This document shows positions 39,601 through 51,778 of a DNA stretch of 64,000 bases, in pieces (position 1 is the stretch's first letter; each line of letters starts with the position of its first letter). The position numbers and the translations under genes are program-made. This stretch comes from Dipylidium caninum (lineage: Eukaryota; Platyhelminthes; Cestoda; Cyclophyllidea; Dipylidiidae). The stretch lies in NCBI GenBank assembly GCA_017562135.1, contig QEYB01000991.1, forward strand, positions 124,001 to 188,000. Direction: 5' to 3'. The notes under the pieces were generated by a model. That model saw nothing but the letters and a program-made list of their open reading frames with translations. It ran no database searches and was not told the DNA's origin.

Positions 39601-42600
39601 CTTATTCGTCATGTTGCAAAGAGAATCGACCCTTGTGCAAAGGCGGAATAGTTTTTAACGGCGAGTTCCACAAAATGAGCGAAGGGAGGAAAAATAAAGA
39701 GAGCAAGTCGCGGTATGTAGTAAAATATGCGATTTCCCACTTTTTCTTAATTCCTCAATTGAGGTAATTTAAAATACTTTTAACAATCATTTTTACCTTT
39801 ACTAGGCTTTTTTACACAAAAAAATGATCACCTCCCTTAATGTGAGTACGAAAAATGTCAAGACTCGGTGTGACAAGCACACGTCATTGGCGCCACACTT
39901 TGGACTGCTTCACTAGTCGAGAAAACAAAAAAATAACGAAACTTCAACCAGTAGGCACGCCAGTGGACATGTTTAGAGGGCCGCTCGACAGTGCAGCAAT
40001 TTTAATAAGCAACTAAAGTGCTGCCACTTACTTGGTGGTGTTGAAGCTCAAGAGAAACATACTGCTCTGATTGACTATGCATAAATTACTCAAGGATAAA
40101 TCGGAAATGTCAAAACACATGCCGAAAAAAAGTTGACTGAAAAGATTCCCAAAGCTACACTTATTTGTTTCACATAAAACAAATACTAATTTATTCAGTG
40201 TACGAAAGGTAGGCTAATTTATACAAAAAAGAGGTGATTTCCACGATACAGAACCCAAATGCAGAATAAATGCATGAGACGAACAGGAAGTCCCTTTACC
40301 TGTTCAAATGTGCAACCGGGTGCTCTTCCGCGTGTGTATTACAAAGTAATGCAATAAAGCAGACCTGATTTTTTCCCAAAATAGGCAAAGCAATGGTGTA
40401 ATGTAACTCTGGCAGGTTCACCCATGATTTATATGGACTACCAAAGAGATAGGAAGCCTCACTTCGACGAATAAGCACACAAGTAAGAGGAAACCTCAGT
40501 TGTACTTGGAAGGCTATTAAAAAATCCTATACCATGACTGCCTATTTATGTGTTAAAATTATGCAGAAGAGACAAAAACCTAGACCATACTACTCCCACA
40601 ATATGGTCGTAATAGAACAAACAAATTCATTGTACATCCCAAGAGCAGTTATGCCTGAATTTATTTTGGAAAGCTAAAAGGAGAGATTTGGAATTAATGG
40701 AATGGTCTAAACAAAGCGCAGGAGCTAGTAGACGTGTTACTACGCAAAAGAGTAAGTCTACGTTATTAGATTAGAAAGTATGAAATGAGCGTTGAGTACA
40801 AGCATGAAACAAAACAGGGTACCTTTTCACCTCATCACCATATTTTAATGACACCTTACGACTTTCTGTCAACACTTGGACAAGTCATATATGTCTTTTT
40901 GCGATAAACCTTTATTTTTAGGGTTTTTAAACGGGTCAAAGTCTTTTATAATATCATTCCGGCTATTGCATTGTTTCCCTTAAAAATACTCGGTAATTAC
41001 GGAAAGGCAATAGTCCGTCGGAGAAATAGCGGGTAAATATGGTGGACGTGGCAAAATTTAATGTTGTAGAGAAGTTAACTTGTTGACAGTAATTGGTTTT
41101 TAATGAGGTCGTCGTGTCGATTGAGCAATACTGAATGCTTTTTCCTTGTAAGTTTCTCATGAATGACACCAGTTTCACGGCAATAAGACGCCGATGTCGT
41201 TCTGGTTTGGCCCGGTCGTAGGAAGGAGCAACGGATGACCACCCCTTGGACGTTCCACCGTGTGGTTACGGTATTTTCTTTCGGTGCAATTTCGACTTTG
41301 GGGTGTTTCCTGCGGGTGTATTCTTATCTACCTACTTGCTCAGTCATTTTACATTGTCACAACCAATCCTCTTTTTCTTACACCTGATGATTTGGTGCAA
41401 AAACGGCGAAAATCGTGTATTGCGAAGCAACAAAGATGCGTACTTGGTCCTGCGGTGCCTTGACCATCTGCAGTTGCGGCAGTTCGTCCGACCATTTTAC
41501 TTAACCATTTATTGTCCTCAAATGCTTTAATGCAGCTGTAGAGGTGCGGCTCATTGGCCTTCAGTTTAGACCCAAGTTCGCTAGTAGTTCCATGTGCGGA
41601 TCGGGTTCCACGTCGTCATCAGCATGCACCGTCGGTCCTCCTCGACACTCGTTGACGATATTCCAGTTGCAAAAGCGACATTCATAGAACCAACATAGGG
41701 CGTTTTTTGATTAGCAGATTCATATCTGAATGCCTCACTAATGTTTCTCAAACCTCGTTGAGCTTTGCTATGATTCAATTTGAAATCGCACAAGAAAAGT
41801 AGCTACAAACTGCGTTTTTTGACCATCTGGTTTCGTTTAAAAAGGAAAAATCTTACCAAAAAAATCTTGCGAAACAAATAAAAGCATTTTTAAAATCCAT
41901 AAATAAAAATATCGAACTCACACTGCAATGCATCTCTCTCAATCAGAGCTTAACAAAAAGTTTCCAAAACACCCATTTCATAGTTTCCAACGCAATAAAC
42001 AAGAACCTCTTATTTCTAAAAATATGAGTAGAAATAAATGGGGAGTTTTTCGATTCCATTGTTGCTGATGCAGCAGATGTTCCGACTCGATGACAAACAT
42101 AAAAATTTACACGATGTAACCCAAAACGCAGTTGTGGGAATTGGAGAGGTGGAGGTAGATGAGTCTGGTGGCACCATGATGTCATTACGGCTCAGAAGGC
42201 CACCACAAACCAACAACAGGGCTTTCGTGATGCCTCATAATATCCACACGGGAGAGCGCTAACGGAAAGACTGCATGTTTACCATATTATTACTAATAAA
42301 ATCCTTATTTTACCTTTTTTTACCATTTCACCATAGACTGGTGATCTTCATGCCCTGGCCTCTAAAATGTGCTTTCGTAAATATTCTTTTTCCTGATGAG
42401 CCAGGCAACCAACGGTTGTGGAGATTTCCTGCTCATTACTAATCGCACGTAGGACTATTCAAGTATCGTCTTTCGCCACACTTGGGTATACAAATAACAG
42501 CATCACTTCAGCTGAATTTAACTAACAACAAGGTAATAGAGAAAATTAGGCAATCTTATTTTAAAAATAGATTTCATTTGGCAGTGGATGATTCTGTAAC

Positions 42601-45600
42601 TTTGTAAAAAAATGAAAAAATGTTGGTTACGTTGGTAAATTGTTAATCAGCATTGAGTCACTTGGCTGCTTCCGTCAAAAGACCGATGCCCTCTAGTAAA
42701 CTTCTAGTCCGTGGCATGACACAGTCGTTGTTCAACCGTTTGACATTGGGAATAACTTTCACGAACTAAAATTTTCTGAGCTCTCCAGAAAAGTGGGATA
42801 TTTTGAGGAAACATTGTTTATTAACCATCGAGGTGGGTAGGAGTAAACACAGGCAATCAACGAAGGGCAAGCACCTTTCAAATTAAGATGGCATGCAGAA
42901 GTGTAATATTAAAATTCTTGCGGTGAAAGAGGGGCAGAACTACTTTGAACCGTTAAAAATGGGAATTGGTCAGCGGATAATGTTGACGTTAAACGGAAAT
43001 TACGGAAATATTATCAGATAGTGGGTAATTCTCATTGAATTCAAAAATGAGTTACAATTTTGTTAATGAAACTGAATTGCACTTGGTGATGCCAAAATCC
43101 CCCATCAAAGACCCAAAGTCTGACAAGAAAGTGTTACTCGAAGGGGGAGTGAGGGTCGTGACAATTTTAATAATAACACTGACGATGAATGAAATTGTAC
43201 ATGCATGCTTTCACACGGTCCACGTACCTGGTCTTTCAGATCCATATTAATTTCCGGCCGAGAGACAAGGAGTTTCACCATTTCAACGTTCCCGCAGTCA
43301 GTGGCACACATGAGCGCAGTGTTGCCGATTTCATCCTGCGCGTTGACATCAGCGCCTTGACGCAGTAGTAAGCCCACCACTGTGGTGTTGGCCTTCCGCG
43401 CTGCCAACATTAACGGCGTCTGAGCCGGCGCTGTCCCCGCACGCGCGTTTACGTCGCCCGCCGCGAAGAGGCGTTCCAAGACGGGCATAGCTGACGCGTC
43501 TATTGACTGCAGATCACCGCCATACAAACAAAAGTCAATGAGACAAACGCATAAAAGCATGGTGTAAGTTTCCCCTCTCGCTTTATTTCAATTCAACGGT
43601 GTTCGAGTCGGGACTGACCGAATGCAGGGACGGACAAGAGTGAAATGTCTGATGGCTCAAAAGAGGTTTAGTAATTTCGATGAAGACTTATTTCCATAAA
43701 TTCTACGGAGAAGACTGTCGTATCAAGATTATGGCCCCCTTACTTCACTGCCCGCTAATGATTGGTGACATTTGTCCTCAATACGCAAATCTGGGCACTG
43801 GCGGCAAGTGGGGAGCAACGATCAAGAAGGAGACTAGTATCGAGATTAGCAGTTTAGAGAAAGGACGTTAGATATTAGACTGGGGCTCGTATACTACTGA
43901 TGTTCAACGTGGGCAGGGCACACCCCACGTCGCCAAGTATCACAATGCGGGGAGATTCGGGGCACACAACATGGCGAGAGGACTTCGCTAACTAAGTACT
44001 AAAATTGATAATCAACTTAAACTGACAGGAGTGAGTCGTTTTGTCATAATTTAATAAGGGCAGATAGCTAATTTCTGCCTTTTCAGCAATACCAAATGGA
44101 CATTGAAACGCTAAGTGAAGAAGAGAGAAAAACATACTCATGTTGAGCGATTGGTCAAAACATTTACCGAAAGGTGGGAATTCAACGCAGTGTAATTAGG
44201 GTAGCCAGAGGGTTTAGCGATCTCAAAACGTCAAGGATGGGGACGTTCTAGGAACTCTGTACTGGAGCAAAAAGCTGGTCATGGTCCATATTGAAGCCTT
44301 TTGCCTTCAAAAAAGGCTGAAATTTAAATTCCGATTTTTATACTAGATGTCAGGGAGAAAGCTTTAATGCGAGTGAATGACATGTGACACTAGTGTGACC
44401 GATACATTTAATATCTGCCAAACTCTATGTTCAGCATTTTAATAGTCAAGGGGAAAGACGTGAGACACAGCAAAGGTCAGTACAACGAAGACAGCTTTTG
44501 AGAGCTATTGGAAAACAAGCACAGAGGTGATGACATTGGAGGTCAGACCAAGGTGCTGGACCAAATAGTTGTAGCAACTAGATGAGGCAAATTAGACGAG
44601 AATTACTTCAGTGTCGTGGATTCTATTGCCGCGTTCGTATAGTCTCCTTTTACAACTAGTCCATTTACAGCAAAACGCAATCTTGAAGTGAGTAACCCTA
44701 GTTGAGTACACAAAGACGGAGGTTGGAAAGACTACAAAATGAAATGTGCATACACACACACACACACACGCAAACTCACTTACGAGTGAAATGAACTATA
44801 AATTGTTGACTCCTTTAGGCACTGATTAAATGAGACAAATCTCCAGTCGTTACAATACCCTATTAATTCAATTTAAAATAATGCCAAGAGGTAGATAGAA
44901 ATTATTACACGCCAGTGCGGTATTTTGCTTTACATTGAATCGTTCTTCACACTTCCAAGAAAGACCGGGTATCTGGCAGGGTCAAATTTTAGTCTTCAAG
45001 GGAATTATGTTAATTTGCTCAATTCACATCCCAAGAGCCAAATTACCCGGTCGACACATGGTTGCGTTGTGTTAAAGGACATTTAAGAGATCATAATAGC
45101 GAGAAAGTGGGTTTAAAAAGAGTGAATGCAAAGAACGGCAAAGCACAGACCACGAGTTTACGTAGACATATCTCATTTAAGAGTTAGTTGGCCAACCACA
45201 GAAAGACAAGAAATGTTAGGAGAAACATGCACAAAAGGGGACAGGAAATAAGAATTACCGCATGCCAAACAGATGTATCGAAACTTACCTTGCTGGCTAG
45301 CTACGGTGAAAACAGAGATAGATAGAGAGTATATGGTTAAACAAATTTCAGCAGTTCGTCTACAGAAGTTTCGAGGGAACCTAAAATCAGTCGCCTTTTT
45401 TCAGAACGGTAATTAGATCAACAGAAGAGATTAACTACCTTCTTTTCGAAAATGAGGTTTAGGTTGGCACAAAAATGTTCATTACTATTTGTCTGATAGC
45501 CAGATTAGACACGTGATTTTCAAATTTCAGAGCATAAGGAATAAAGTTTGTAAAACCACAACCCAAAGTATCTTTTACATCCAAGGCACACTTACTGTAC

Positions 45601-48600
45601 AGCTATTACTCCTCACTTACACACTAATATCGGAGGATAAACGTATAAAAATAACGCAAACTGTTTCAAGAAATCACCAAATGACTAGTTTAAGTAGCCA
45701 CTCAATCGAAACCAAGAAAGATGCTTCATTATTCAAAGTGATGACAATATTCCCTGTAACACGTCATTAGACCCTCATTTCACCACAGGGAAAGTAATAG
45801 CGTAAGATTTGACACTTTTGTGATGTAGCGAACATGTATAGCGGAGTCTTTCTTGATTACAGACTGGAACCAACTCAACTATAGGCTAACCAAATATGAT
45901 AGACGGCGAGGCAAAAGGCCAAAGACGTTGCGCGGTAAAATACTCACATCGCTAATAGCAGCGATCATGATGGGTGAGAAGCCGAAGGCATTTTTCCTGT
46001 TGGCGTCTGCGTAACCCGTGTTGAGGATGAGCGAAACTACGTTCCACGCGCCATGACCCACAGTGTAATGAAGACATGTGGAACCCTAAAGTTAAAAAAA
46101 ATTAGACATAAAACTCTCAAGAAGACTGTAACACAAAGCAAATATAAAGTTACTCTGAAAGCATCGCCTCGTCACTGCTACTCAAAAAATCTAGTGAATA
46201 TGTGGTGGTAGATATGAAATTCCCTCTTTTTGGCAGTGCATCAGTCTCCATCTCATATCTAAGTTTGCTTCGAAAATCTATCTTACAAGAGACAACAACT
46301 GACAAGTGAAATTCAGTGATAATTTCCTCTCATTATCATAAGCGGAAATTTATTCCACAAGGAATAAGTAAGCAGATGGGCGGAAGGCTAATTTGATGCG
46401 ACTGCAACTAACCCGGCTAGTAGGCATTCGCACGAAGACGTAGAGGAGGTAAGGAGAGCTGTTGTAGAGGAAAGCGAACATATCCTCAATCTGCTCGAGG
46501 TCAATGTTTGTTTGGCTCACCATTTCGAACCACGACTCACGCACCGTTTCGAGGTATTCTTGCTGAAATAATCATTCAAACGAATTACTTTATTCCAGAC
46601 CTCGAATAGGTGTAATCACAGGAAAGTTTTACTAAAATAAGTTCATTATAAGTCGAAGATTTCGCACACTTCAAGTGATAAATATATACAAAAGTTATCT
46701 GTTTTCTGAACTGTTTAACCACAATCGAATACACAAACCACACTAGTTTACTAGTGACCAACTGAATTCAATGCAGTTAATACCCAAAAAAAGATGTTTG
46801 TCTACATTGGAATTTATAGTGGCGTAAAAGAATGGATAGAGCAAATTTATTGTTAAGGTTACAAGAAACATTAAGGAATTTCGGTTATTGCGACGCAAAA
46901 ATTACATAATTAAAAAAAAACCATTAAGGTTAACAAAATCATTTCAATTTAAAATCATGCAAAATAAAAGATTTAATGAGATAAATCTGAGGAGGGATAA
47001 AAATAAATATGTTTTGAGGTCTTGGATTCCCGATTACAACTGATTAAGGTGAGAGTGAGAAATTATTTCTGTAATAGACTATAAAATATCAAACGTCAAT
47101 GAAGCTGGAAGTAAGACCGAAAAATATCACTCCGATTAGGGTGTTAAGGCTGGGAGGAGTCAAGACAGATCCAAAGGGATTTAACAGTCTTAGCTCAGAA
47201 AAAGAGGTTACAAGTGTTAGGTTCACAAGAATTCCTCATATAACACAATAAGTAGCACACGGTGCACGATAGGAGCCAACTTACGACCAGCGATTTTTGA
47301 CTGATTAGTCAGGTCAAAGGTGTATGAATGGCAATGCATACCAGATCATCTGTCAGTGTGCCACCGGGTGATGACAAATAGAAAGCGCTAAGTGCCTCCA
47401 CTGCCCTTCGCATCTCCGTGCTGACCTTATATCTACAGAAATTCCGAATAAGGTCAGCTCTGAGAGAGTGCGCAAAAGAGAATGGATTCTACTTAGGTTT
47501 CAATACTTACGAGTAATTTCGCAAGGGAATATTGGGAGAATGGACTCGATGCATGGGGGCTCCTATTCCAGGACTAAGAGACCTGAAAATAGAAATAACC
47601 TAGTGGTAGCTCCGAAGGGATTGTGTAAGAGGAAATGAAAAAGTGTCAGTACCTAGACACAGGTGTTCGACGGAACTGCTGATGCTGAATAAAGGAGGTT
47701 GAATCAGAATCTTCCACAGGCGTAAAGGTCGGTGAACGAGCCACCTCAATAGTCCTAGAGAATCCTGGTTGGGAGCGATTCCCAAATAGAGTCGGAGAAG
47801 TTGTCGTCTTTGGCGAAGCGCTGCGCGACATTGGACTCACCTGCCGCTTTGAAATGTCCTTTTCGAACCACGTCTCAACCATTACATTATCGGACATGTA
47901 ATACTTGGGATTGCTGGAGGTGCTGATCGACTGAGTCGGCACAGTATCCTGTGACTAAGCATGAAGGAGTGGGTTGGGACAACTAATCCTATTCTAAAAA
48001 TAATCGCTACAAATTGCCTTAATTCATTTATAGAACGCGAGCTTCATTGTTTATTATTCGTATGACTGCTGAGGCTGCAAGTGTACAAAACAATTAAGCA
48101 GTGTCTTCGTAAGGAAATGTAAATACGCACAATTAAGTGCTAATAAATTCAGAAAGTGTATAACTATGCTTTATGTAAAAGTTATTAAAAGACAATGAGG
48201 CAAAATTTCAACATTTTGTTGATAAAAAAGCATACCGTGACTCAAAAAAATATACCAAAATTTATAAAGAGACGAGACAGAAATTTGACAAAATCTAACA
48301 AATAGGGAACACGAGTCCATACAAAAAATACACCAGGTTATACTTGTGCCCGCAAAAAAAGTTTATCAGTTGAAAAGTTTCATGAATAATGAGAAACCCA
48401 TGCTGTCTGTTTCTGAATTTCTGACATAATTATTAAAGTGTGTTTCAACATTCTAGACACTGTGAAAAGAAGTTGAGATCTCCGCAACAAAAAGGAAAAC
48501 ACATTTGGTGGACTTTAACCTTAGGATGTCATAAAATTTTTTAACGACATGCTAGTTATCGTAACAGCTAACCAGTGAATAGGCTTGGTTACATCAGTAA

Positions 48601-50249
48601 CAGTCATGTAATTAACCAACCTTGCTCGAGTCCTTCACTACAAAACCAAGAGACTCAACCAATGCACTTGGCGGTGGTTTGCCTTCACCACTTGTTTCAT
48701 AAGTCGTTGAAGAGACCTTGCCTTCCTTGTCAACATGACCGGAGATGCGTTTAATACGATACGTGGTCACTTTCCTACTCCTAGCCTCTGCAGTGGTAGC
48801 AGAATGCGAAGTTGATATTGGAGGTGAGAGCACTCGAGGCTCGGTCATTGACACCTGACTGCCCGTCTCCATGTGTTTAATGAAACAATCAGTAGATCCA
48901 CCAAAATCTGTTTTTGGCAAATCTTTCGTGGGCGTCGTTGAGTGAGATACGCCTTGGGAACGACAAATTATTAAATCTGTGTTAGTGCTCAGATTTCTGC
49001 GTGGTGGTTCAGAAGATGTTCGCTTGTCAAACATTAGTGGACGCATATCCAAACCAACAGAAAATTGTTGCGGCCTCGACGGTCTCATCGTCACCGACGC
49101 TGGTGCTGAAACCACTGCCTTGACTTCAGCCTGCTTTAGTTGCTCCAGACGTTCCACTAGACGACGGATAAAGAGGGAGATATCAGTTCGACTGTAACGG
49201 TAGAGGCTCTTGATAAAAGTCCGATCCGCATTCGGATACTCTGTGCATATAGACCTCAAAAGCCTAGCGAAATATTCGTCCAAGTCGTCCGTCATGCAAG
49301 CAGAATTTCGTTTATCAGGTGAATAAGATGGCTCTGTAATAACTCCGCATGTAGAGGTTGTCGGTTTAACGCAAACACCAAAATTGCGTAAATGACGAGG
49401 TTCTTTGTCATAAACTGCCTGAGATATGGTACGGTTTTTTGGTGTGAGTTGTAAGGCAACATCCCTGCAGGCAGGACGTTTGCGTCTCATTTCCTCAGTA
49501 AAATAACGACTGAGTCGCTCCCAATAGACGGGTGGAAAGTCAGCAGGGTTCACAGAACGAGAACCAGTGTCCAAAAGGAAGTACTGGTTCACATCTGAGT
49601 CACCAACACCAACCGAATTGGTCATCTTTGTTGAAAGAGGAAATTGATAATTTGGTGGTATGGGTTCCACTTGGACTTGGGGTTTTCTTCGTGTAGTAAT
49701 GGTGTCTTCAATTATTTCCTCATCGTATTCGTCTTCGACATCATCAATGTACGCTGCTTCTTCAAATCGTCCCATGTGTTCAATTCGCCTCCTTTCTTCT
49801 TCTTCTTCTATCTGTCGCTGTAGTTGCGCTTCGCGCTCTGCTATTCTTTGCTCCCTTAATCTTAGTTCCTCTTCTTTGGAGAATTCATCGTAAAATTCAC
49901 TCCGAAGTCTCCGAGAAGTCCCAAAAATGAGAAATTCATCCTGACCGGTCTGAAATTTCGTTGGTCCCTCGATAGGTGAAACTAATGGTCTTGTGATAGG
50001 TTTCACATAAGCCACATTTTGCTGATGCTTTTCTGATAAAATTTCATTAGGAGGATCAATTTGTAGATTGAGAAGACGTGGTCTAGGTAGAAAATTTGAA
50101 AAAATCGGCTTATGGGTCTGTTGCTGAAAATAACTTTCTGTGGGATAGGAATTAACATCATCTTCGCGAACGTAAGATATACGTTCTTGCGCTCGCACTG
50201 CTGAAGATAAGGGATTCTTGATTGTGGTTGACTGAGTTTTTGAATCCAT
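33678..50249 (-). CDS. KANK-like protein: coiled coil and C-terminal ankyrin repeats
   Basis: KANK proteins act at the cell cortex, linking adhesions, actin and microtubules; their C-terminal ankyrin domain binds partners such as kinesin-4. Nine exons were resolved on the minus strand: 50249-48621, 47948-47653, 47582-47511, 47432-47342, 46562-46413, 46085-45948, 43506-43228, 38489-38400 and 33728-33678, with phases 0, 2, 2, 0, 0, 0, 0, 0 after successive exons. Exon 1 (543 codons) carries a charged coiled coil (EEELRLREQRIAEREAQLQR) at about residues 120-170. Later exons give SYKVSTEMRRAVEALSAFY, then EEWF-like WFEMVSQTNIDLEQIEDM, then ankyrin repeats (GSTCLHYTVGHG, SPIMIAAISDV, GDVNARAGTAPAQTPLMLAA, GADVNAQDEIGNTALMCA, GSTALSIAEAGGNEEIIK). 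This order is diagnostic of the KANK C terminus. I did not find an N-terminal KN motif. Exon 1 has an in-frame open codon run up to a possible acceptor (tttccacag), so an upstream exon may exist. The last exon's frame is uncertain. Introns of several kb show only simple repeats and one mariner relic. Confidence 0.86.
34983..35780 (+). mobile_element. Decayed mariner-like transposase (copy 2), antisense in KANK intron
   Basis: A 122-codon frame (34983-35351) covers the N-terminal DNA-binding half: an LKFKSGNMDLADVERKRRP block, then DLEPHQTIRGLSLKAGC and HLHRIEKVSGQRIS. Beyond a frame break come HTVLMAWAWCD (around 35480), QHDNVRLMLQ (second catalytic block, around 35577) and HPPYSSDLEPLD followed by an in-frame stop before YFFRPL (around 35655-35705). 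Several stops and a frame loss make it inactive. It differs in sequence from copy 1, so the two are independent insertions, probably of different mariner lineages. It sits opposite in orientation to the host gene. Confidence 0.87.
36601..36615. repeat. (GAT)n microsatellite
   Basis: About five GAT units inside the last large intron of the KANK-like gene. No function is implied. Confidence 0.85.
38974..38998. repeat. (CA)n microsatellite, interrupted
   Basis: CA dinucleotide run broken by a single CAGA, in the KANK intron between the exons at 43228 and 38489. Confidence 0.9.
44752..44769. repeat. (CA)n microsatellite
   Basis: Nine AC/CA units in the KANK intron between the exons at 45948 and 43506. 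Confidence 0.9.
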
Positions 50250-51778
50250 TTCTGACAACTGTGGAAATAATTACAGGTAAAAATCAACAAATTGTGACAC
50301 ATTGTAGCGCTTAAAACCATAGGTGGCATACACACATCATTTTTTATCTAATAAGCATTAAAGCCAGAAGAAGTTCACACCAAATATTATAAAATCGACC
50401 ATTTTATTGTAATCAGTATTCTAAAAGCCAAAAACTTGACAACGGCTAGTTCAAAAATAATCTTAAGAGCATAAAAAAGCAGGGATCATAACGAAACATA
50501 GTGTTTCACCATGGTCAACCTAACCGTAGGTCAAAAAAGTCAGTTGTTTTTTAATATCAACAAAATTCTTCTGGATAATCAATAAAGTGTCGGCGTTAGA
50601 CGCACCACAACGCACAGCCAACCACACAGACAAAGTGGAGCAAAAGTCCCGAACCCTCGAGGTTACGCTGCTCACAATGGAACTTACCAATGAAAACTTA
50701 AAGGTCGGAAAATTTAGTAAATATAAACAAAACATTAACTTCTGTAATCATTGTGTCACATATAATTGTAAAATATTTAGACTACCCCCTTTCAAGTAAA
50801 ACGTTTTTATATGCTATAGTGTTGCGTACTTGAGGCTGTTTTATAAAGTCTTAAATAAAGATATTTAACAATTAACTGTGGCATTACTGTCAGACGCACA
50901 TAAATAGGATATTACACGAAGGAGTAAAAGTAGACTATTGATGTCGGTAAGAAATCATTAAAATAGCCATATATTATTGGCGACCACATTGGCAGCCTGC
51001 GATTTAATGTTTCTTCAAATCGTATAAACTCACGGTAGCAGGTAGGGTTATTCCTTTAATCGTTAAGAATCAAATTTTCAAGTGGCGTCATTACCTTTTT
51101 AAGACAGGGGGGCGGCAAATGTGGTCTCGTTGTAATTGGGTGAGTAGTTGATAGCTTCGATCCACGTAACAAAATGTTACTTTATGTATAATCCAGTAAC
51201 CAACAGTTGTTTCCCTTTTGTTAAATCATACTATCTTATTGAATACACATCCAAAAAATCAAAATTGCGTTAGAATCCCTTGAACGATTTATTTAACGCA
51301 TTTAACTTTGTTATAATCACGGATTTGTGAGAGGTGCGAAAATAACGGGAACGTTTGTGCTTTGCTTTGAGTGCTCTTGAAGGAGCGTCATTTTGCTTCA
51401 TGTAGATATAGTCTTCCCTTTCAGTTGATCGGCTCTAAAATGAAAAGACCTAGGTTTGATGAAGCATCGTGAAACCGTTTTCGTGCTCATAATCTAGGTG
51501 TATGAAAGCCTTTCCCATCGTATTTAAGTAAACGGTCAGATATCCCGAATAACAGCATAGTTGATGGCCCACCTTCATATGCTGGCTTGAAATCGTCTAA
51601 AGAACAGGCTTCTGGAAGTTGGAAATGAGGAATTAATATTAATTTTCATTTTCTTTAGTTCTCATGTAACCTATTAAAGCTTACTTTTTGGCGATGAAAT
51701 TGTCCGTATACTTCCACTGCTGGGCACCTTTACGACTCTGGGTGTATAAGCTAAATGAAAAATAGTGTCAAAATAACT
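50250..51778. other. Spacer between micro-exon gene 3' end and KANK exon 1
   Basis: This AT-rich sequence should contain the KANK promoter or 5' exons and the 3' UTR of the micro-exon gene. A possible minus-strand acceptor (attatttccacag) lies directly before KANK codon 1. Open frames (50520-50799) are short and have no family signal. A polyadenylation-like AATAAA on the minus strand lies about 490 bases past the proposed stop at 51779. Confidence 0.5.
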
